A stretch of DNA of 64,000 nucleotides from Coffea arabica (GCF_036785885.1 NC_092323.1:21956501-22020500); one strand, 5' to 3'. Counted from the first letter of the stretch, positions 1 to 12,921 are shown. The notes: generated by a model from the sequence alone, not told the origin. Translations and numbers: made by a program.

Positions 1-2
1 TT

Positions 3-392
3 GAGGGATCGGATTTGTTCGATAAAACTGGCGAGTTGCGGGTAGGAAGGACGACTATGGGTGCTAGTTTAGATGAGGAAGGGGAGATAAGCGCTGGGGA
101 GGGGACGGGCTTGCTTGAAACACATAGTCAGGTCTCGGGGGGGAGGCATGGGTATGATGCAGAACTGGAAGGTAGGTCGGAAGGTAGGTTGGAGATTGTC
201 TTACCACAGGTTACAGCTGCTGTTGTGCGAGGGAATGGGGACCTGGTCAGGTTACAGGGAGAGGCCTGTGATGTGGGGAGATGTGCACCTGATGCTGGTG
301 AAGCACTAGTTGCTATTCCTTCGAGAGATCAGACGGTGGTTTCGAGCAGTAATGAGGAGACTCAGCCTCCAGTGGGCAATTTGTCTCCATGA
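3..392 (+). pseudogene. LINE-A ORF1, C-terminal part
   Basis: An open frame enters from the left edge and stops at 390-392 (TGA), 178 bp before ORF2. It is low-complexity and rich in Gly, Glu and Val, as is the C-terminal tail of ORF1 in the second LINE of this window; both end in a short Leu/Ser/Phe-Pro tail (NLSP here, SLFP there). In plant L1 elements ORF1 carries an RNA-binding DUF4283 domain and a CCHC knuckle; those would lie upstream of the window. Assignment rests on position and on similarity to the second LINE, not on a domain seen here. Confidence 0.6.
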
Positions 393-570
393 TATGCTAG
401 AAAACTTGTGTGTATACGGGAGAGGAATTTTGTGTCAGCGGCTGGGGCTCTTGATAGTTCGGTGGTAGTTCAGAAGCACAAACAAAAAGGTGTTCGTGCT
501 CATTTTCCGTCTGACAGACAATTGCGTTCTAAATTGGTAAATTCGCAGAATTCCTTCCATGCTCTTCTAA

Positions 571-3500
571 ATGATTAAGGGACTTTTTTGGAATATTCGA
601 GGCATTTCTAAAGCTCCGAAATTGAGAAGGATTAAACAGTTGATTCGCATACATAATCTTCAATTCTTGGCCCTTTGTGAGCCTTGGTTAAAGGTTGACA
701 AAGCTGAACGATACACGTACAAATTAAATTTTCAAGGTTTGGTGCATAATACGGAGGGTTCGATATGGTTTTTCTTCAAAGAACCTTTTTCAGGTTTGAT
801 TATTGGAGAGAGTTCCCAGCATGTGTCTGTGCGGTTATCCCATGAGCACTTTCCGGGATCTCAATTGGTGGTATTCTTTGTGCATGCGCGATGTACTCCT
901 GACGAGAGGTGTGAGCTCTGGGAGGGTTTATTGCTGGATAACCCAGGTTCTGTGGCATGACTTGTTGGGGGCGATTTCAATATAATTCTAGATGCTGAGG
1001 AGAAGAAAGGGGGTCGGGCTTTTGACCCGATGGAAGCTATGGAGTTTAAGGATTTTATCGATGAGGCGAATCTCACAGATGTTGGTTTTTCTGGAGCTCG
1101 CTTTACCTAGTGTAACAATAGGCACGGCAGGGCAAGAATTTGGAAGAGATTGAATCGGGTTTTGGTGAATGAGGGATGTCTGGACTCGGGATTGGCTTTG
1201 GCGGTATCTCATCTAGCCAGGGAGTCATCTGATCATGCTCCGCTCCTTATGTCTATCTCCACCAGACTGGATAATAAACCGCAGCCTTTTAGGTTTCTTC
1301 ATTTTTGGACGGGGCATGAGGATTTCTTGCCAATGGTTCGGGACTCCTGGGGGCAGCCGTGTTCTGGCTCTCCTCTGTAAGTTCTTTGTTGCAAATTAAA
1401 GCGGCTTAGGGGCGCTATACAAGCGTGGAATAGGGAGGCCTTCGGGGATATATTTCAGGCAGTTAGGCAGAAGGAAGAGGAGGTGCGGTTTGCGGAGTTA
1501 CGGGTGGAAAGTGATGAATCTGACGATGCTAGGGTGAATTTACATCTTGCTCAAGGTCGGTTGCGTGCTGCCTTGAGAGTGGAGGAGAGTTTTTGGGAGC
1601 AGAAGGCTCGGGTGAGGTGGCTTCAGGAGGGAGACCGCAATACAAAGTTTTTTCATTCTGTGGTCAGACATAGAACGGTACGGTCGATCATTCACAAGAT
1701 TAGAAATGGCCGAGGAGGATGGGCTGAGTCGGAGGGGGAGATAGGTGCCGAGGCAGTGCAGTACTTTGAGGATCTGTTTACAGCTCCACATATAGCATCC
1801 TCTTATAGTCTGCTTAAGCATGTCCCAAAGATTTTGACAGCTGAGGAGAATGAATTGTTGGAGCAGGTGCCCTCTGAGGAGGAGATTCGTAGTACAGTGT
1901 TTGCGATGGATAGGGATAGTGCACCGGACCCAGATGGATATACGGGTAAATTTTTCACGGCCGCTTGGTCAGTTATCGGTGAGGATGTGGTTAGAGCAGT
2001 GGGTAGCTTCTTCTGTGGGGCTGAACTGCCGCGTGCAATTACAACGACCTCCATTGTGCTTATTCCTAAGATTGTGCATCCCCAGGACTTTTCGTATTTT
2101 CGTCCGATTAGTTTGTGTAACTTCGTTAACAAGCTTCTTTCGCGAATTTTGGCGGATCGATTGGCTCAGGTACTTTCTAAGATCATTTCCCCACAGCAGA
2201 GTGGTTTTGTTCGGGGGTGGCTCATATCGGATAACTTCTTGCTAGCGCAGGAGTTGCTCTCCAGCATGGGTAGAACCTCTAGAAATGCCGATGTTGCCCT
2301 TAAGTTAGATATGTCGAAGGCTTACGATCGTGTTTCTTGGATGTTTTTGACTTTGGTTTTGCGAAGATTTGGATTTGGGGAGCAATGGATTGACAGGGTT
2401 TGGAGATTGGTGTCGAATATTTGGTTCTCAGTCTTGGTTAACGGAGCAAGTGTGGGGTTTTTTAAATCCACACGAGGGATTCGACAAGGGGACCCATTAT
2501 CCCCAGGTTTATTTATTATTGGCACGGAGGTGCTGTCTCATTCTTTAAATAAGTTATTGGAGCATCGGGGGTTCAAGTGCTTTTCGGTTCCACGGGGATG
2601 TCCTAAGATCACTCATCTTAGTTATGCTGATGATGTCCAGGTTTTTCTAGTGCTTCTTCTTCTTCATTGAGATGTGTCACGCAGACGATTGGTGGGTATG
2701 AAGCAATATCGGGACAGAAGATTAATGTTCAAAAGTGTGGTTTCTTGGTTCATGGTAAGTTGCCTAGTCAATGTGTGGCGAGGGTTCGGCCGGTAACGGG
2801 GTTTGGCCTCAAGTCATTTCCTGTGCGGTATTTGGGTTGCCCGCTTTTCACAGGGCGACGGAAGAGTCTGTACTTCATGGAGTTGGTGCAGTCAGTCATT
2901 AATAAAATCTCTTCATGGAGATCCAGATTTCTCTCCAATGGGGGTCGTCTCTTACTCATAAAGCATGTTCTCTCAGCAGTCCCGACTCACTTGCTTGCGG
3001 CATCCTGTCCCCCAAAGGGAGCAAGGGAGTCCTTGCCTTGGCTGAACGGGCCATGGCAAATTTCCTCTGGGGGGAGCGAGAGAGTGGATTCCGACATCAT
3101 TGGATCAAGTGGAAGGATAGGTGTTCATTCGTTACTGCAGGTTCAGTCAGCGTTCTCGCTCAAATTATGGTGGCGGTTCCGTACAAGTGATTGTTTATGG
3201 TCAACATTTATGCGGGAAAAATACTGTTGACAGAGTCATCCTTACATGGTGGGGGCGGTGTAGGGCAGCACATATGTGTGGCGCCGCATGCTTCAAATAC
3301 GTGAGGTGGCAGAGCAAAATCTCTGGTGGCTGGTCCGGTCTGGTCAGTGTAATTTCTGGGTTGACAATTGGCTGGGATCCGGTCCTCTATGTTAGTGACT
3401 ACAAAGTGTCTCGGACCATTCAGTGGGTGATTTTGTGTTGAATGGATGGTGGGATCAACAGATGCTGTGGCGTTGGGTGTCGGATGATGTAGTTTCAGAG

Positions 3501-4685
3501 ATCGTTACCAAATCTATTCCAGGGGGTTCGCGGCCGATTGTGCGGTGTGGTGGTTGACGGAGTCAAGGGATTTCTCGATTGCTTCGTCCTATGTGCTTTT
3601 GAGCAGGCAGATTCCTTCTTCATTCATGTTTAGCAGGGTTTGGCATCCTTTGATACCAATAAAGATATCTTTTTTCATGGTGCGGTTGTTGTGGGATCGG
3701 TTGCCTTTGGCATCTGCGCTAGGAAGATTGCATGTGTTTGGCCCTTCCAAGTGTTTTTGTTGCTCGGTCTCGCAATCCGAATCATTGGACCATATATTTG
3801 CGGAAGGAGAAGTAGCTCAGTTCTTGTGGACATTCTTTGGGAACGACGCGGGCGTGGTATACAGAGGGATTGGGGTGCGTTCACGTTTGGCTGGTTGGTG
3901 GTGTCAACCGAAATGTAGCTCTCGGTTGGACTCACTACACACATTGGTGCCTAGTATAATCTGCTGGCATATTTGGTTAGCACAAAATCTTGCAACTTTT
4001 GAAGGGAAGTGCCTGCGTATGCAGACCAATTGCTATCGCATTCTGGCAGATATTGTGGGCCTCTTTCGCGGGAAGTACGCAGGGGAGGCTATGGGACATG
4101 GATCCTAGATGGCATTTTATTCTAATATCTATGGATGGAGGCCTCATTATTACCATAGTCTGGTTCGGTGGGCGCTTCCAACCCGGGGGGCTTTCAAGCT
4201 AAATACGGATGGTTGCTCGTTTGGCAACCCGGGGCGTTAGTGGTGAGGGTGGTGTGCTCGGGGATTCATCCGGTGTAGTGTTGTTTGGGTTTTCGACTCC
4301 GCTTGGGGAGTTGACATGTATACAAGCGGAAATTAAGTCCTTGTTGTTTGGAGTGCAGCAATGTCTCCTTAGGGGATTCTTGCGGATTCAGGTGAAGGTG
4401 GACTCTCTTGTGTTAGTCAACATACTGCTCAGGAAATCGCGGTGTCCGTGGTTAATTCGGTTGGAGTTAGATGCATTAGTGGCACTTCAGGGTTTGGAAT
4501 GGACTGTGGGGCATTATTATCGTGAGGCAAATCAGGTGACGGATGCGTTGGCCAAGGAGGGGGCACGGTCAGAGGATACTGTCTTGTATTCATCACCGGC
4601 AGATTTACCCAGATTGGCAAGGGGGGCCTTGGGCTTAGATAGGTCACAGACACCCAGTATTCGTGTTAGAGTTGCTCGGAAGTAA
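571..4685 (+). pseudogene. LINE-A ORF2: endonuclease-RT-RNase H, broken
   Basis: The AP-like endonuclease starts at 571 (motifs WNIRG, CEPW, GGDFN, SSDHAPL, all catalytic residues kept). RT spans about 1880-3000 with FRPISLCN, RQGDPLSP and the catalytic YADD near 2623-2634. A zf-RVT zinc-binding region lies at about 3545-4108 (Cys-rich FCCS, SLDHIF), and RNase H at about 4190-4600 with NTDG, an E in QAEIKSL, KVDSL and VTDALAKEG. The frame is interrupted by TGA 958-960, TAG 1108-1110 and TAA 1378-1380. One base is lost in the T-run near 2645 just after YADD, and several more frameshifts lie between 3000 and 4240. The first two stops replace expected Trp codons, consistent with G-to-A change. 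Confidence 0.92.
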
Positions 4686-4773
4686 ACTCTTTGTAATTTT
4701 GCTTTATGCCTCTTCGTAATAATATGGGGGTGGCGTCCCTCCCCGCATAAGGGGTTAGCCAAAAAAAAAAAAA

Positions 4774-6793
4774 GGAAAAGTGAGAGTGAAATACTTTTTA
4801 TAAGTATTATTCTTCATCTTTTGAGATAAGAAATTATTACCATGTTAGATTAAAAAGCATCTCTTTATGGTGTTAACCATGTCCAGGCTTTGGAAAGCCG
4901 GTCGAATACCAATATATATATATATGTACCAAAAAGATACCTACCTATATTTAACTATTGGCAAATACAAATGTTCTACATATATGTTTCACTTTAAAAC
5001 AAAGAAAATGAAAAGTGAAATATATACATATTAAAACATTGGTATAATTCAATGATTAAATATAATTTTTTATTTTTTTGTCAAATAAGTATTCTAATTT
5101 TGTAATAATTTATTTTAAAAAATGGAGACTAAATATACATGAAAAGTATTTTCTTTCATCTTTATTTCTTGTTCTCTGTTAATAAGCCCATTTAATGTTT
5201 AAGTATATATTAGTATTTTCTTATGAAATATATTTCAATTGCATTTATTATCATAACTATAAACTTTATTTAATAAAAAATTTATGTAATTACTGTGATT
5301 ATATACATCTACAATTGTATCACAATTTTCTAGACACAACAATATTCTTCATTTAAAAAAGATATAATAACACCACTCCCCAATTAAAAAACTATTAAAA
5401 TATTATGTATATGAGGGCTTGAATGCCTTTTCACACATCTCATAAATAAAATCTAATCCACTTGTTTGACCTTTTGTCAATAGGGTGCAATTTGTATGTT
5501 TTCTAATTACAAGGAGCAATTTGCTACTCAACTCACATTACAATGGGGCAATTTGTGATTAAGCCTATTGAAAAAGAATCATTTTTTTTCGTTGATTAGC
5601 GATATGGACTACAGTAGATATTGATAAACTTTAATGTTTGTCAATGTGCACTTTTGATAAACACTAGGGTAAAATAGAGAAATCATTAAAAGATTTTCAT
5701 GTAATGACAATGAAATATCAATGAAAGATTTACACGTTACAGTAATTTTTATACAAGTACTTTTCTTACAGTAGTTAATTATATTAATTAATGATAAAAA
5801 ATATTCAAGTGGATGGCTGGATATTAGCTCCTAATTATACAATTTTGAAATAATAAATTTGCAAGAAACAAAGCTCATAATGATCACTATCTAATTTTTT
5901 AAATTTATTATGCCAGTCATAGTGGATTTGAGATCAAAGAAGCATTTTTAGTTTACAAAATTACAGATCCATAATTTAACAAATACAATAGATTTGAAAA
6001 ATTGTGAATAGATCTAAAAAATATAAGAAATTTCAAATTTGTCTTCTAATAGATAAATCGCCGTAGCTCCTTTGTATGCAGGTTACAATCACAACTTAGA
6101 TAATCATTAACAATTAAGTGATTAGTGTTTAATTTTGGATTTGAATTTGGGAAACGCTTGTGCACATTTGTATATATTCACTAGAGTGCACATTCATATT
6201 CACTAAATTACGCTTTTTTTTTTTCACTAAATTACGCTTATGGAACTTACTCTATTTTTTGTTGAAGTACACATTTATATTCATTAGAGTGCGCAAATAT
6301 ATGAAAAAATTATCCAATTTCGGCGATATTGAAATGTGCTTCCCTGCCCGTCAGAATTTGCACATCTTTAACAAACTTCAGCCCATGTCAAAATTCAAGA
6401 AAAAAATTACTATAATTTAAATAAGAACTGGAACTTGCTTATGAAAATCAATCACACCAATTAAAAGATTACAGCTACTGAAATTTGAATGAGAACAAAA
6501 TCCCAGGTAAGAGAAATAGAATTTCCTCTGTTTGTCTGGAAAGCAGTCTATTTCGGCTAGAACTAAAGTTTCCATTAGGAAAGTTCAAAAATTGGATAAC
6601 TTTGTACAACAATTATTGACCTCTGTAATTCCCCTGTGAATGCTTCTAATGTATCACCAATTATTCCAGCAACGGATGACAGGGTTGTGATATCAAACTT
6701 GGGCAGTAGATAATTGTCAATCTGGTGAGAGATAATTAGGCTTTGTTTAGTTCTTGACAGACTTTCTTCCTTATCTAGTTCTTGGGAAAATTA
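4774..6793. other. AT-rich intergenic DNA, no gene seen
   Basis: A very AT-rich stretch with short microsatellites (an AT run near 4912-4924) and no reading frame resembling a protein. Around 6168-6300 there are direct repeats of a short ACTAAATTACGCTT-type motif. The 86-codon frame at 6160-6420 looks like chance. Confidence 0.6.
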
Positions 6794-6933
6794 GGCTTTG
6801 TTTAGTTTGTAATTTTTTATAGAAAAATTTTTTCGTGAACACATTCTCTAATCAATTTTTTACATCACATACATCAAATTGATACAATACACTTTTTTAT
6901 AAAAACTTCAAAAAATAGCAATCCGAACGGAAC
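6794..6933. mobile_element. Tourist-like MITE (PIF/Harbinger type), 140 bp
   Basis: A 140-bp element with imperfect terminal inverted repeats. The left end reads GGCTTTGTTTAGTTTG and the right end, reverse complemented, reads GTTCCGTTCGGATTG; both run into a T-rich tract. It is flanked on both sides by TTA (6791-6793 and 6934-6936), the target duplication expected for PIF/Harbinger elements. It has no coding capacity. A second copy of only the left terminus (with its flanking TTA) occurs about 55 bp upstream at 6736-6752. Confidence 0.65.
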
Positions 6934-9249
6934 TTAGATTTTAATGAATGTAAGATGGAGCTTTTATGGAAAAGTTGGTGGTGGTGGTAGGCTATGTGTT
7001 GTGACACAGGGAAAGGGAGAAGGAATTCATTTCGGTGGAAGTTGAATGGGTTTTCCCACCTGGACATTTTGGTACGTAATTTAAGCCGAATCTTATTACA
7101 TTTAATATTGGTTGAATAGTTGCACGCCATTTTTGAATCTTATACCCACTTTATGTACTTTTGAAAAGTTGCACACCATTTTTGAATATTGATTCTTCCT
7201 GTTTTCATATCCTAAATTCTCTCAAATATTTAGGATGATGGGGCATTTTTTTTTAAGGAGTGTTTTATTTCTTCCATTTTTACGTTTTTAGCTGGAAAAT
7301 TCAATGTTGGGATAATATCCTGTATTTAGTCACAATGTTTTTTCATTATTTTCTGGTAAATAATTGTTGGTTTACTAGGCAAGCTCTTGTTGCAAAGATG
7401 ATTTTAGTAATTTAGCCTTGATGATGGCTTTTATGCTATCTAAATGCTATAGTTTTTTCTGCCCTCCACTAGTAGTCTAAAGGATAATCAATTCCTGTTG
7501 ACAAGAGAATTAAAGTTAAAGTTTATTTTATTGCTGAATTGGCAGGATTTGTCTGGTGAGTTCGTGTTTGAATTTTTTAAGAAATGTTTATCAGAGTTAT
7601 ATATCTTGATTTTTAGGTGTTCTTCAACTCCTAGTTAAGTAGGTATTCACAAGGATAATGATGGTGTTCATGGAAAATTATTTTAAGATATTAGTGTGAG
7701 CAGTTTTGAATATGGTATTTACTTGTTAAATTTTATGGACCATTGAGACCTTAATAATGGATCCCTTGAGGTCTATGCAACGTAAATGTGCTATGTGTCT
7801 ATATTGGGAAAAAAGTTAAGAAATAGATTTGAAACAATCCACAATAGAGTTGCTGTATTGCAATTAGAGAAATCATTAAGTCTATTCTATACAACTAAAA
7901 TGTGAATAAATAAGACAAGAAAGTGTGTGATTCTTTAATGATAAAGTTTTTATGCACGGTTAGTGTATATACGTGCGATATTTTTTATGCACTATCAGTG
8001 TTCAACATGGACAAATGTACTAAGTTTTGCTTCTGTGAGTACTACAATAAGTAGTGCCTCTTCGACCAAAAAAAAAAAAAAGGAAAAGGCTTGAAATTCT
8101 TTTCTAGTTTATGTGTTCTTCGAATTTAAAATACAAAAAACAAAAAATGCAAAACGTCCAACCAAAAATCTATGTACCTTGGACACGTCCTTCTGTACCT
8201 AATTTAATTCCATCCTATTGTCCTCAAAGGAAATAAGTCGTTAGAATTTCATTTGGGTAAATAGCATAACAAATAATACATTTTTCTAATGGGTTTTTAC
8301 TTAATCTATTTTAATAATCTTACAGTCTTTTCTCCAACTGGTCTTCCACATTGCCCTCCTGTTTGTTATTGTTTTGTGAGCTACTTGCACTCTTATTTAG
8401 AGAAGGTATTTTAATACTGAATGTATTTATATTGATAAGGTATAAAAAAAAAAAAAAAAACTAGGACACAGCTCTACCTTCGCACGGAGTTGAGTGCCTA
8501 TGGCTTTTACAATATTTTTTAGCATAGAATGTGAACAAGTTGTGTGAAATACGTTTGCCTAATTTTTTTTTGAATGAAGGTAGTTAACGAATGTAAGTAT
8601 GTTTAAAGGCGTTATTTTTATAATAAATGCATTTTTTTTGTAGCAAAAAAGAAGTGGTTTTTTAAGATGTATTTATGGTTTTGCGAATAAATATATGTTT
8701 TAAGATGATTTTTTTAGGTCCAACCATTTCATTCGACTACAATGACTTTATACGTCACAAATCCTTTTAACCTAATTACTCTTACGAAGGAAGAAATAAA
8801 TCAAACCAAAGAGACACTCAATTTTATCCTACCAACCATCCACTGCAACCTAAAAATATATTTGGCTGATGTTCATTTGTGAGAACATATCTCTAACAGA
8901 AAATTAGATTGATGTTCATTGAAATTGTGAGAAATTTAGCTTTAAAATATTTTAAATAGTAAATTTACTGGGTGTCAAACCTTTTGGTTCCTGTCGGGTA
9001 TTAAACTTTTATACACTCATTTGCTTGTCATACAATTTGAAAGAGCTGCAAGGCTCATCAAATAGCTCTTGTCTGTAAATGAATATCTAAGTTTGAAGGT
9101 AATCACTTTAAGCATTCCTAAAACCCAATGTGGAAGAATGCTCTTGCTAATGAAGTTGTTACATCAACTTGAAGTCCTGTAATTGCACTCTCTTCAACTC
9201 CCAAGTAACATCCTTGTTGCATTTTTTGCCGTCTTTTCTAGCTGTCTTT
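6934..9249. other. AT-rich intergenic DNA, no gene seen
   Basis: No convincing coding region. There are A tracts at about 8068-8081 and 8444-8461 that could be tails of old retroposons, but no SINE body was recognised upstream of them. A short direct repeat (GTTGCAC[A/G]CCATTTTTGAAT) occurs near 7119-7190. Confidence 0.55.
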
Positions 9250-9743
9250 GTTATCTGATTGGTTTTCAGCTACTTGAAATAACAACCAAAAAATTTTCTA
9301 TTTTGTTTAGGATTAGAAGTTATTTTCTATTCTGTACAAATAAAATTATTTTTTTTGTTGTTATTTAGGTTTTGGCCAAATAATATTCCCTATAAATAGG
9401 TAGGTTGACATACTACAAAGTTACACACAAGGGACGTACAAGAGATACACAAGGAGCACACAAGGGCGACATGTAACTTTATACATTAGTGGTGAAAGAG
9501 GATTTTTGGAAGATGAAAGATGGTATATAATGGTTGAACTTGGGTTCAAATTGTATTATTGTATAGGATTTTCCTTTCATAATAAAGAATGAGTTTCTCT
9601 CTGTGGATGTAGGTTCAATAGTGAAGTCGAATCACGTTAAATATTGTGTATCATTTATCTTTCATGCTTGTGACTTGTTTGTCAGTAAATTATTATATAT
9701 TTGATATCTCAATAGTTGTGTATTCTGCGCTTGGATTCTAACA
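9250..9743 (+). repeat. 5' LTR of small copia-like element
   Basis: It matches 10620-11093 closely, including the shared segments CTATAAATAGG (a TATA-like box near 9390) and CACAAGGAGCACA and the terminal ATTCTAACA. The TATA-like box followed by the repeated GACATACTACAAAG block is probably the promoter. The outer left boundary is uncertain. Confidence 0.72.
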
Positions 9744-9745
9744 AG

Positions 9746-9757
9746 TGGTATCAGAAC
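9746..9757 (+). promoter_or_regulatory. tRNA-iMet primer binding site
   Basis: TGGTATCAGAAC lies 3 bases after the LTR end and differs by one base from the usual TGGTATCAGAGC complementary to the 3' end of initiator tRNA-Met. It would prime minus-strand cDNA synthesis. Confidence 0.8.
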
Positions 9758-10558
9758 TTGGTTGCGAGATTAGGCTGCTCACAAGCACTTGGATCCCAAC
9801 AAACTGAATGGTTGGATCAAGAGTTTGATTGTTCATGGTTGGATCGTGGTTAACTATTGAGATCAAGTGGGTTAGTGGCTATTACAAATTGAACTATGTA
9901 ATGGGTAGTATTCTTGTTTCAATGATTTGACAAAAAACATTGATGGTGAAGGATAGGAAGCTAAAAAGTATGGAAACACTTGACGGTAATCTAGACAGGT
10001 GATTCAAGAGTTAAGAAAAAGGTGGAATCCAATATTGATTTTGGACGTGAATTGGTGGAAACTTTCTTATGCCTCCAACGATTGATACTTTATTTTGGTG
10101 GCTTTTAGATTTAAATTATGTGTTTTGGGTGGTGTGGCATGTGTTCCAAAAAAATAAAGACATCTAATTTTCATGCGCCAAAAAACTCTGACAGTTACAA
10201 ATTTTTCGTTTTAGGTGAAATTTTGAAAATCACACGTGGTGAGACAGTCCTGAAGATGGAAAGAAGTATGGTGATTTTATCACTTGATTGCTTCAATTAT
10301 TAAGGTTAGAAATCATAGAAAGAAATCTCAGGTTACAAGTGGTGGTGAGAAGAAATCTTGTAAAGGGAAATGGTGAATTAAGGCACCTTCTCACGAGTCA
10401 ACTGGAAGTTACACTTGAAATAACTACACATGTTCATTTGTCTATTGAACCAATTTGGTGTTAGGACTGTATTGATTCGGGTGTGTAGTTCGATACCATA
10501 TTATTTGGTAGTTGAAGACAAATGGTTGTTAAAAGAAATTTTTGCCAAGGTGAAAATT

Positions 10559-11093
10559 TGTTAAAATTTTGACTTAATTTCTTTTATGCTGATTTCTTAT
10601 TTTGTGTGGAAATAATTAGTTTCCTAATTGGTTTTTAGCTACTTAAAGTAGTAATCAAGAAATTTTCTATTTTGTTTAGAATTAGAAATTATTTTCTATT
10701 CTGTACAAATTTAGAAATTAGAATTGATTTCCTATATTTCCTATAAATAGGTGGGTTGACATACTACAAAGTGGCATATAAGTGACATACAAGAGATACA
10801 CAAGGAGCACATAAGGGCTACATGTAGACTTATACATGGGTGATAAGAGAAGATTCTTCGGAGATGAGAAATAATATACAAGGGTTGAAGTTGGATTCAA
10901 GTTGTATTATTATATAGGATTTTCTTCTCATAATAAAGAATGTGTTTCTTTCTGTGGATGTAGGCTCAAGGTGGAATCGAATTACGTTAAATATTGTGTG
11001 TCGTTTATCTTTCATACTTATGATTTATTTGTAATTAAATTATTGTATATTTGATATCTTAATAGTTGTGTGTTCCGCGATTAGATTCTAACA
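10559..11093 (+). repeat. 3' LTR of small copia-like element
   Basis: It starts TGTTAAAATTT after the purine-rich tract at 10547-10556, and ends in ACA at 11093 at the point where the 5' LTR ends. It includes CTATAAATAGG near 10741, matching the left LTR. The following bases (TTACG) have no clear partner at the left end. Confidence 0.72.
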
Positions 11094-11375
11094 TTACGGG
11101 TGCATAGTATACAACTCTAGTCCAATAGTGGTTCAGTACCTGTCGATTCTCTATGGTCCAGTTAAAGCACCCTTTAGAATAAGTTAGAGTAGACATGTGA
11201 GTAAAGTAGATATAGATGTTGTTGATTGAGAAAAAAATGCACTTGATTAACTCTCTTGTAAAATAAATTATCTCCTCATACAAACATAGAATGGAAAGCA
11301 AAAACAAAGTAAACTTGTTAGTTAAATATCAAGAAGCTGTATGTAATGCTTAATTAACAACAATCTGTCAAAGTT

Positions 11376-12916
11376 TGATAGAGCAATAATTGGGCACCTT
11401 TATACTGTTATTTTGTCATAATTTTGCTACTTACTGTGCTAAATGTTGAGATTTTGCTCATATTTGATATTTGTGTAAATTGTAGGTGGTTGGTATAAAA
11501 AAAGTGCTCTCTTGAGGCGAATTTCCAGAAGACCCTTTATTTCATGGCGTGCCCACGGAAGAAACTAAAGAGATACACCTAAAAGACGGATCCCGCGGGA
11601 TTGGTAGAAAAAATGCAATTAGGAAATTAGATTCACGTGGGCCGCAGAAGTGCAGGGGATTAAAACTCCTAGAGAAAGTTTTGTCCTTGGACGTTTTTTC
11701 TTCTGCTGGTGGCGCTACTTGGAAGATACAAAAGAAGAAAGCTAGATTCACGTGATATGATGAGAGAAGCTTTTCATTTTTTTTTTCGGCTGTCAGACGT
11801 TTTACTTTTTGGCTTTTGCTTGTAGCTGACTTTCTCTAGTGCTTTTCGTTTACTTTTTGCTTCAGTACGAACACAAACCCAGAGACAATCAAGACTTTTC
11901 CTTTTGCTTTCTTCGTTATTTCATCGATCCAAATCCTTTGATGTTTGTGTAGATGCAATCAATCAAACCATGCAGGACTGATAGGATGAGGAGCGGCTAG
12001 GTTTCTCCTCTACCCAAAGGTCGACGCGAAGGCGCGGTTCATAATATCTGTGAGATCTAATCGAATTTTTATTATTTCTTCCAATTCGTTACTATTCGTG
12101 CGTTTCCTGGATTAATTGTTCATGGGTATTTTATTAATTGAGTATCAACGATCGGATATTTAATTCAATTTAATAACCTACTTTCACGTTAACTAATTTG
12201 AATTCGTAATTGTTCGTTTAGTTGACAACTTGTGACAACCATCATAATTGGCTTTGTATTGGGGAAACGTAAGATTTAGTTGTAATAAACCCTTTTAGCG
12301 TGTTTATTGGTTAGGGTTGGGTTTCTCTAACTTTAACGTAACTAGATAATTAAATTCCTACTGTCGTATCTAGAATTGTTTTCTATTTAGAAAAACAGTC
12401 AATGATCGTACTTTGGTTGTCGAAAAAGTAAGAAAGAATTGGCTGTCAGAACTTGTTGATGGCTATAACCAATCTAGTGACGAATGAATGAAATATCTTT
12501 GCATCGATAATCATTTAATTGGACCGTGCCTGAAAAGTTGATCCTTTGGGTAGAATTTTATTAATTGCTATTTTTAGTAAATTGCAATGGGTGAGTTAGC
12601 TTTTGAATTTTGTTTATTTTATTTTCATTTTCATTCCACTAAATAGCCCCCAATTTTGTTCTATTGACTTGGAAAGAAACAACTTCCTACCCGTTCCCTG
12701 TGGAATCGACCCTACTTGCTATTGTATGCAAATTTAATACTTTTATAGACAATTCTAGTATATCGGATTAAGCAAACTCTTCGAAAATAGGGTAAATCAA
12801 GTAATCCATTGCACACTTAGGGTCCCTGCTCCAGTACTTGGATTTGTTCTATAATTAATTGTGGTAGTAATTAGGACTTTTTACTAATTATTATTGCACA
12901 GACACGACACCTATCA
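11376..12916 (+). repeat. 5' LTR of Athila-like element
   Basis: Begins TGATAGAGCAATAATTGGGC and ends GACACCTATCA. It is preceded by the target duplication AAGTT. It contains one copy of a GGCGTGCCCACGG motif at 11546-11558 related to the hairpin motifs found downstream of pol. The longest frames inside it are on opposite strands of the same segment and are not credible genes. Confidence 0.95.
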
Positions 12917-12921
12917 ATTTT

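Larger units (their letters stand above)
1..4773 (+). mobile_element. L1-type LINE (LINE-A), 5' end outside window
   Basis: This is a non-LTR retrotransposon that would move by target-primed reverse transcription. The window opens inside ORF1. ORF2 follows with endonuclease, reverse transcriptase, zinc-binding and RNase H regions in that order. A short 3' UTR ends in an A tract at 4761-4773, which fixes the 3' end. The order ORF1, EN, RT, zf-RVT, RNase H is the usual plant L1 layout. ORF2 is broken by stops and frameshifts, so the copy cannot act on its own. The 5' end is outside the window, so the target duplication cannot be checked. It is related to the LINE at 24730-30745 but clearly diverged. 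Confidence 0.93.
9250..11093 (+). mobile_element. Small non-autonomous copia-like LTR element
   Basis: Two directly repeated LTRs of about 0.5 kb flank an internal region of only about 0.8 kb. The left LTR ends at 9743 and is followed by TGGTATCAGAAC, the primer site matching initiator tRNA-Met used by many copia elements. The right LTR appears to begin TGTTAAAATTT at 10559 after a purine-rich AAGGTGAAAAT tract and ends ATTCTAACA at 11093. Repeat homology on the left is clear only from about 9250, so the first 60 bases of the 5' LTR are lost or diverged and no target duplication could be paired. No gag or pol frame is present, so movement would need another element's proteins. Confidence 0.75.

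Noticed and set aside
8067-8089. A tract resembling the LINE-A tail, considered as a SINE or LINE end
   Set aside because: No element body or A/B boxes could be recognised upstream and no flanking duplication was found.
11542-11755. Two overlapping frames of about 69 codons in the Athila LTR
   Set aside because: They are on opposite strands of the same LTR segment, and the 3' LTR does not preserve both.
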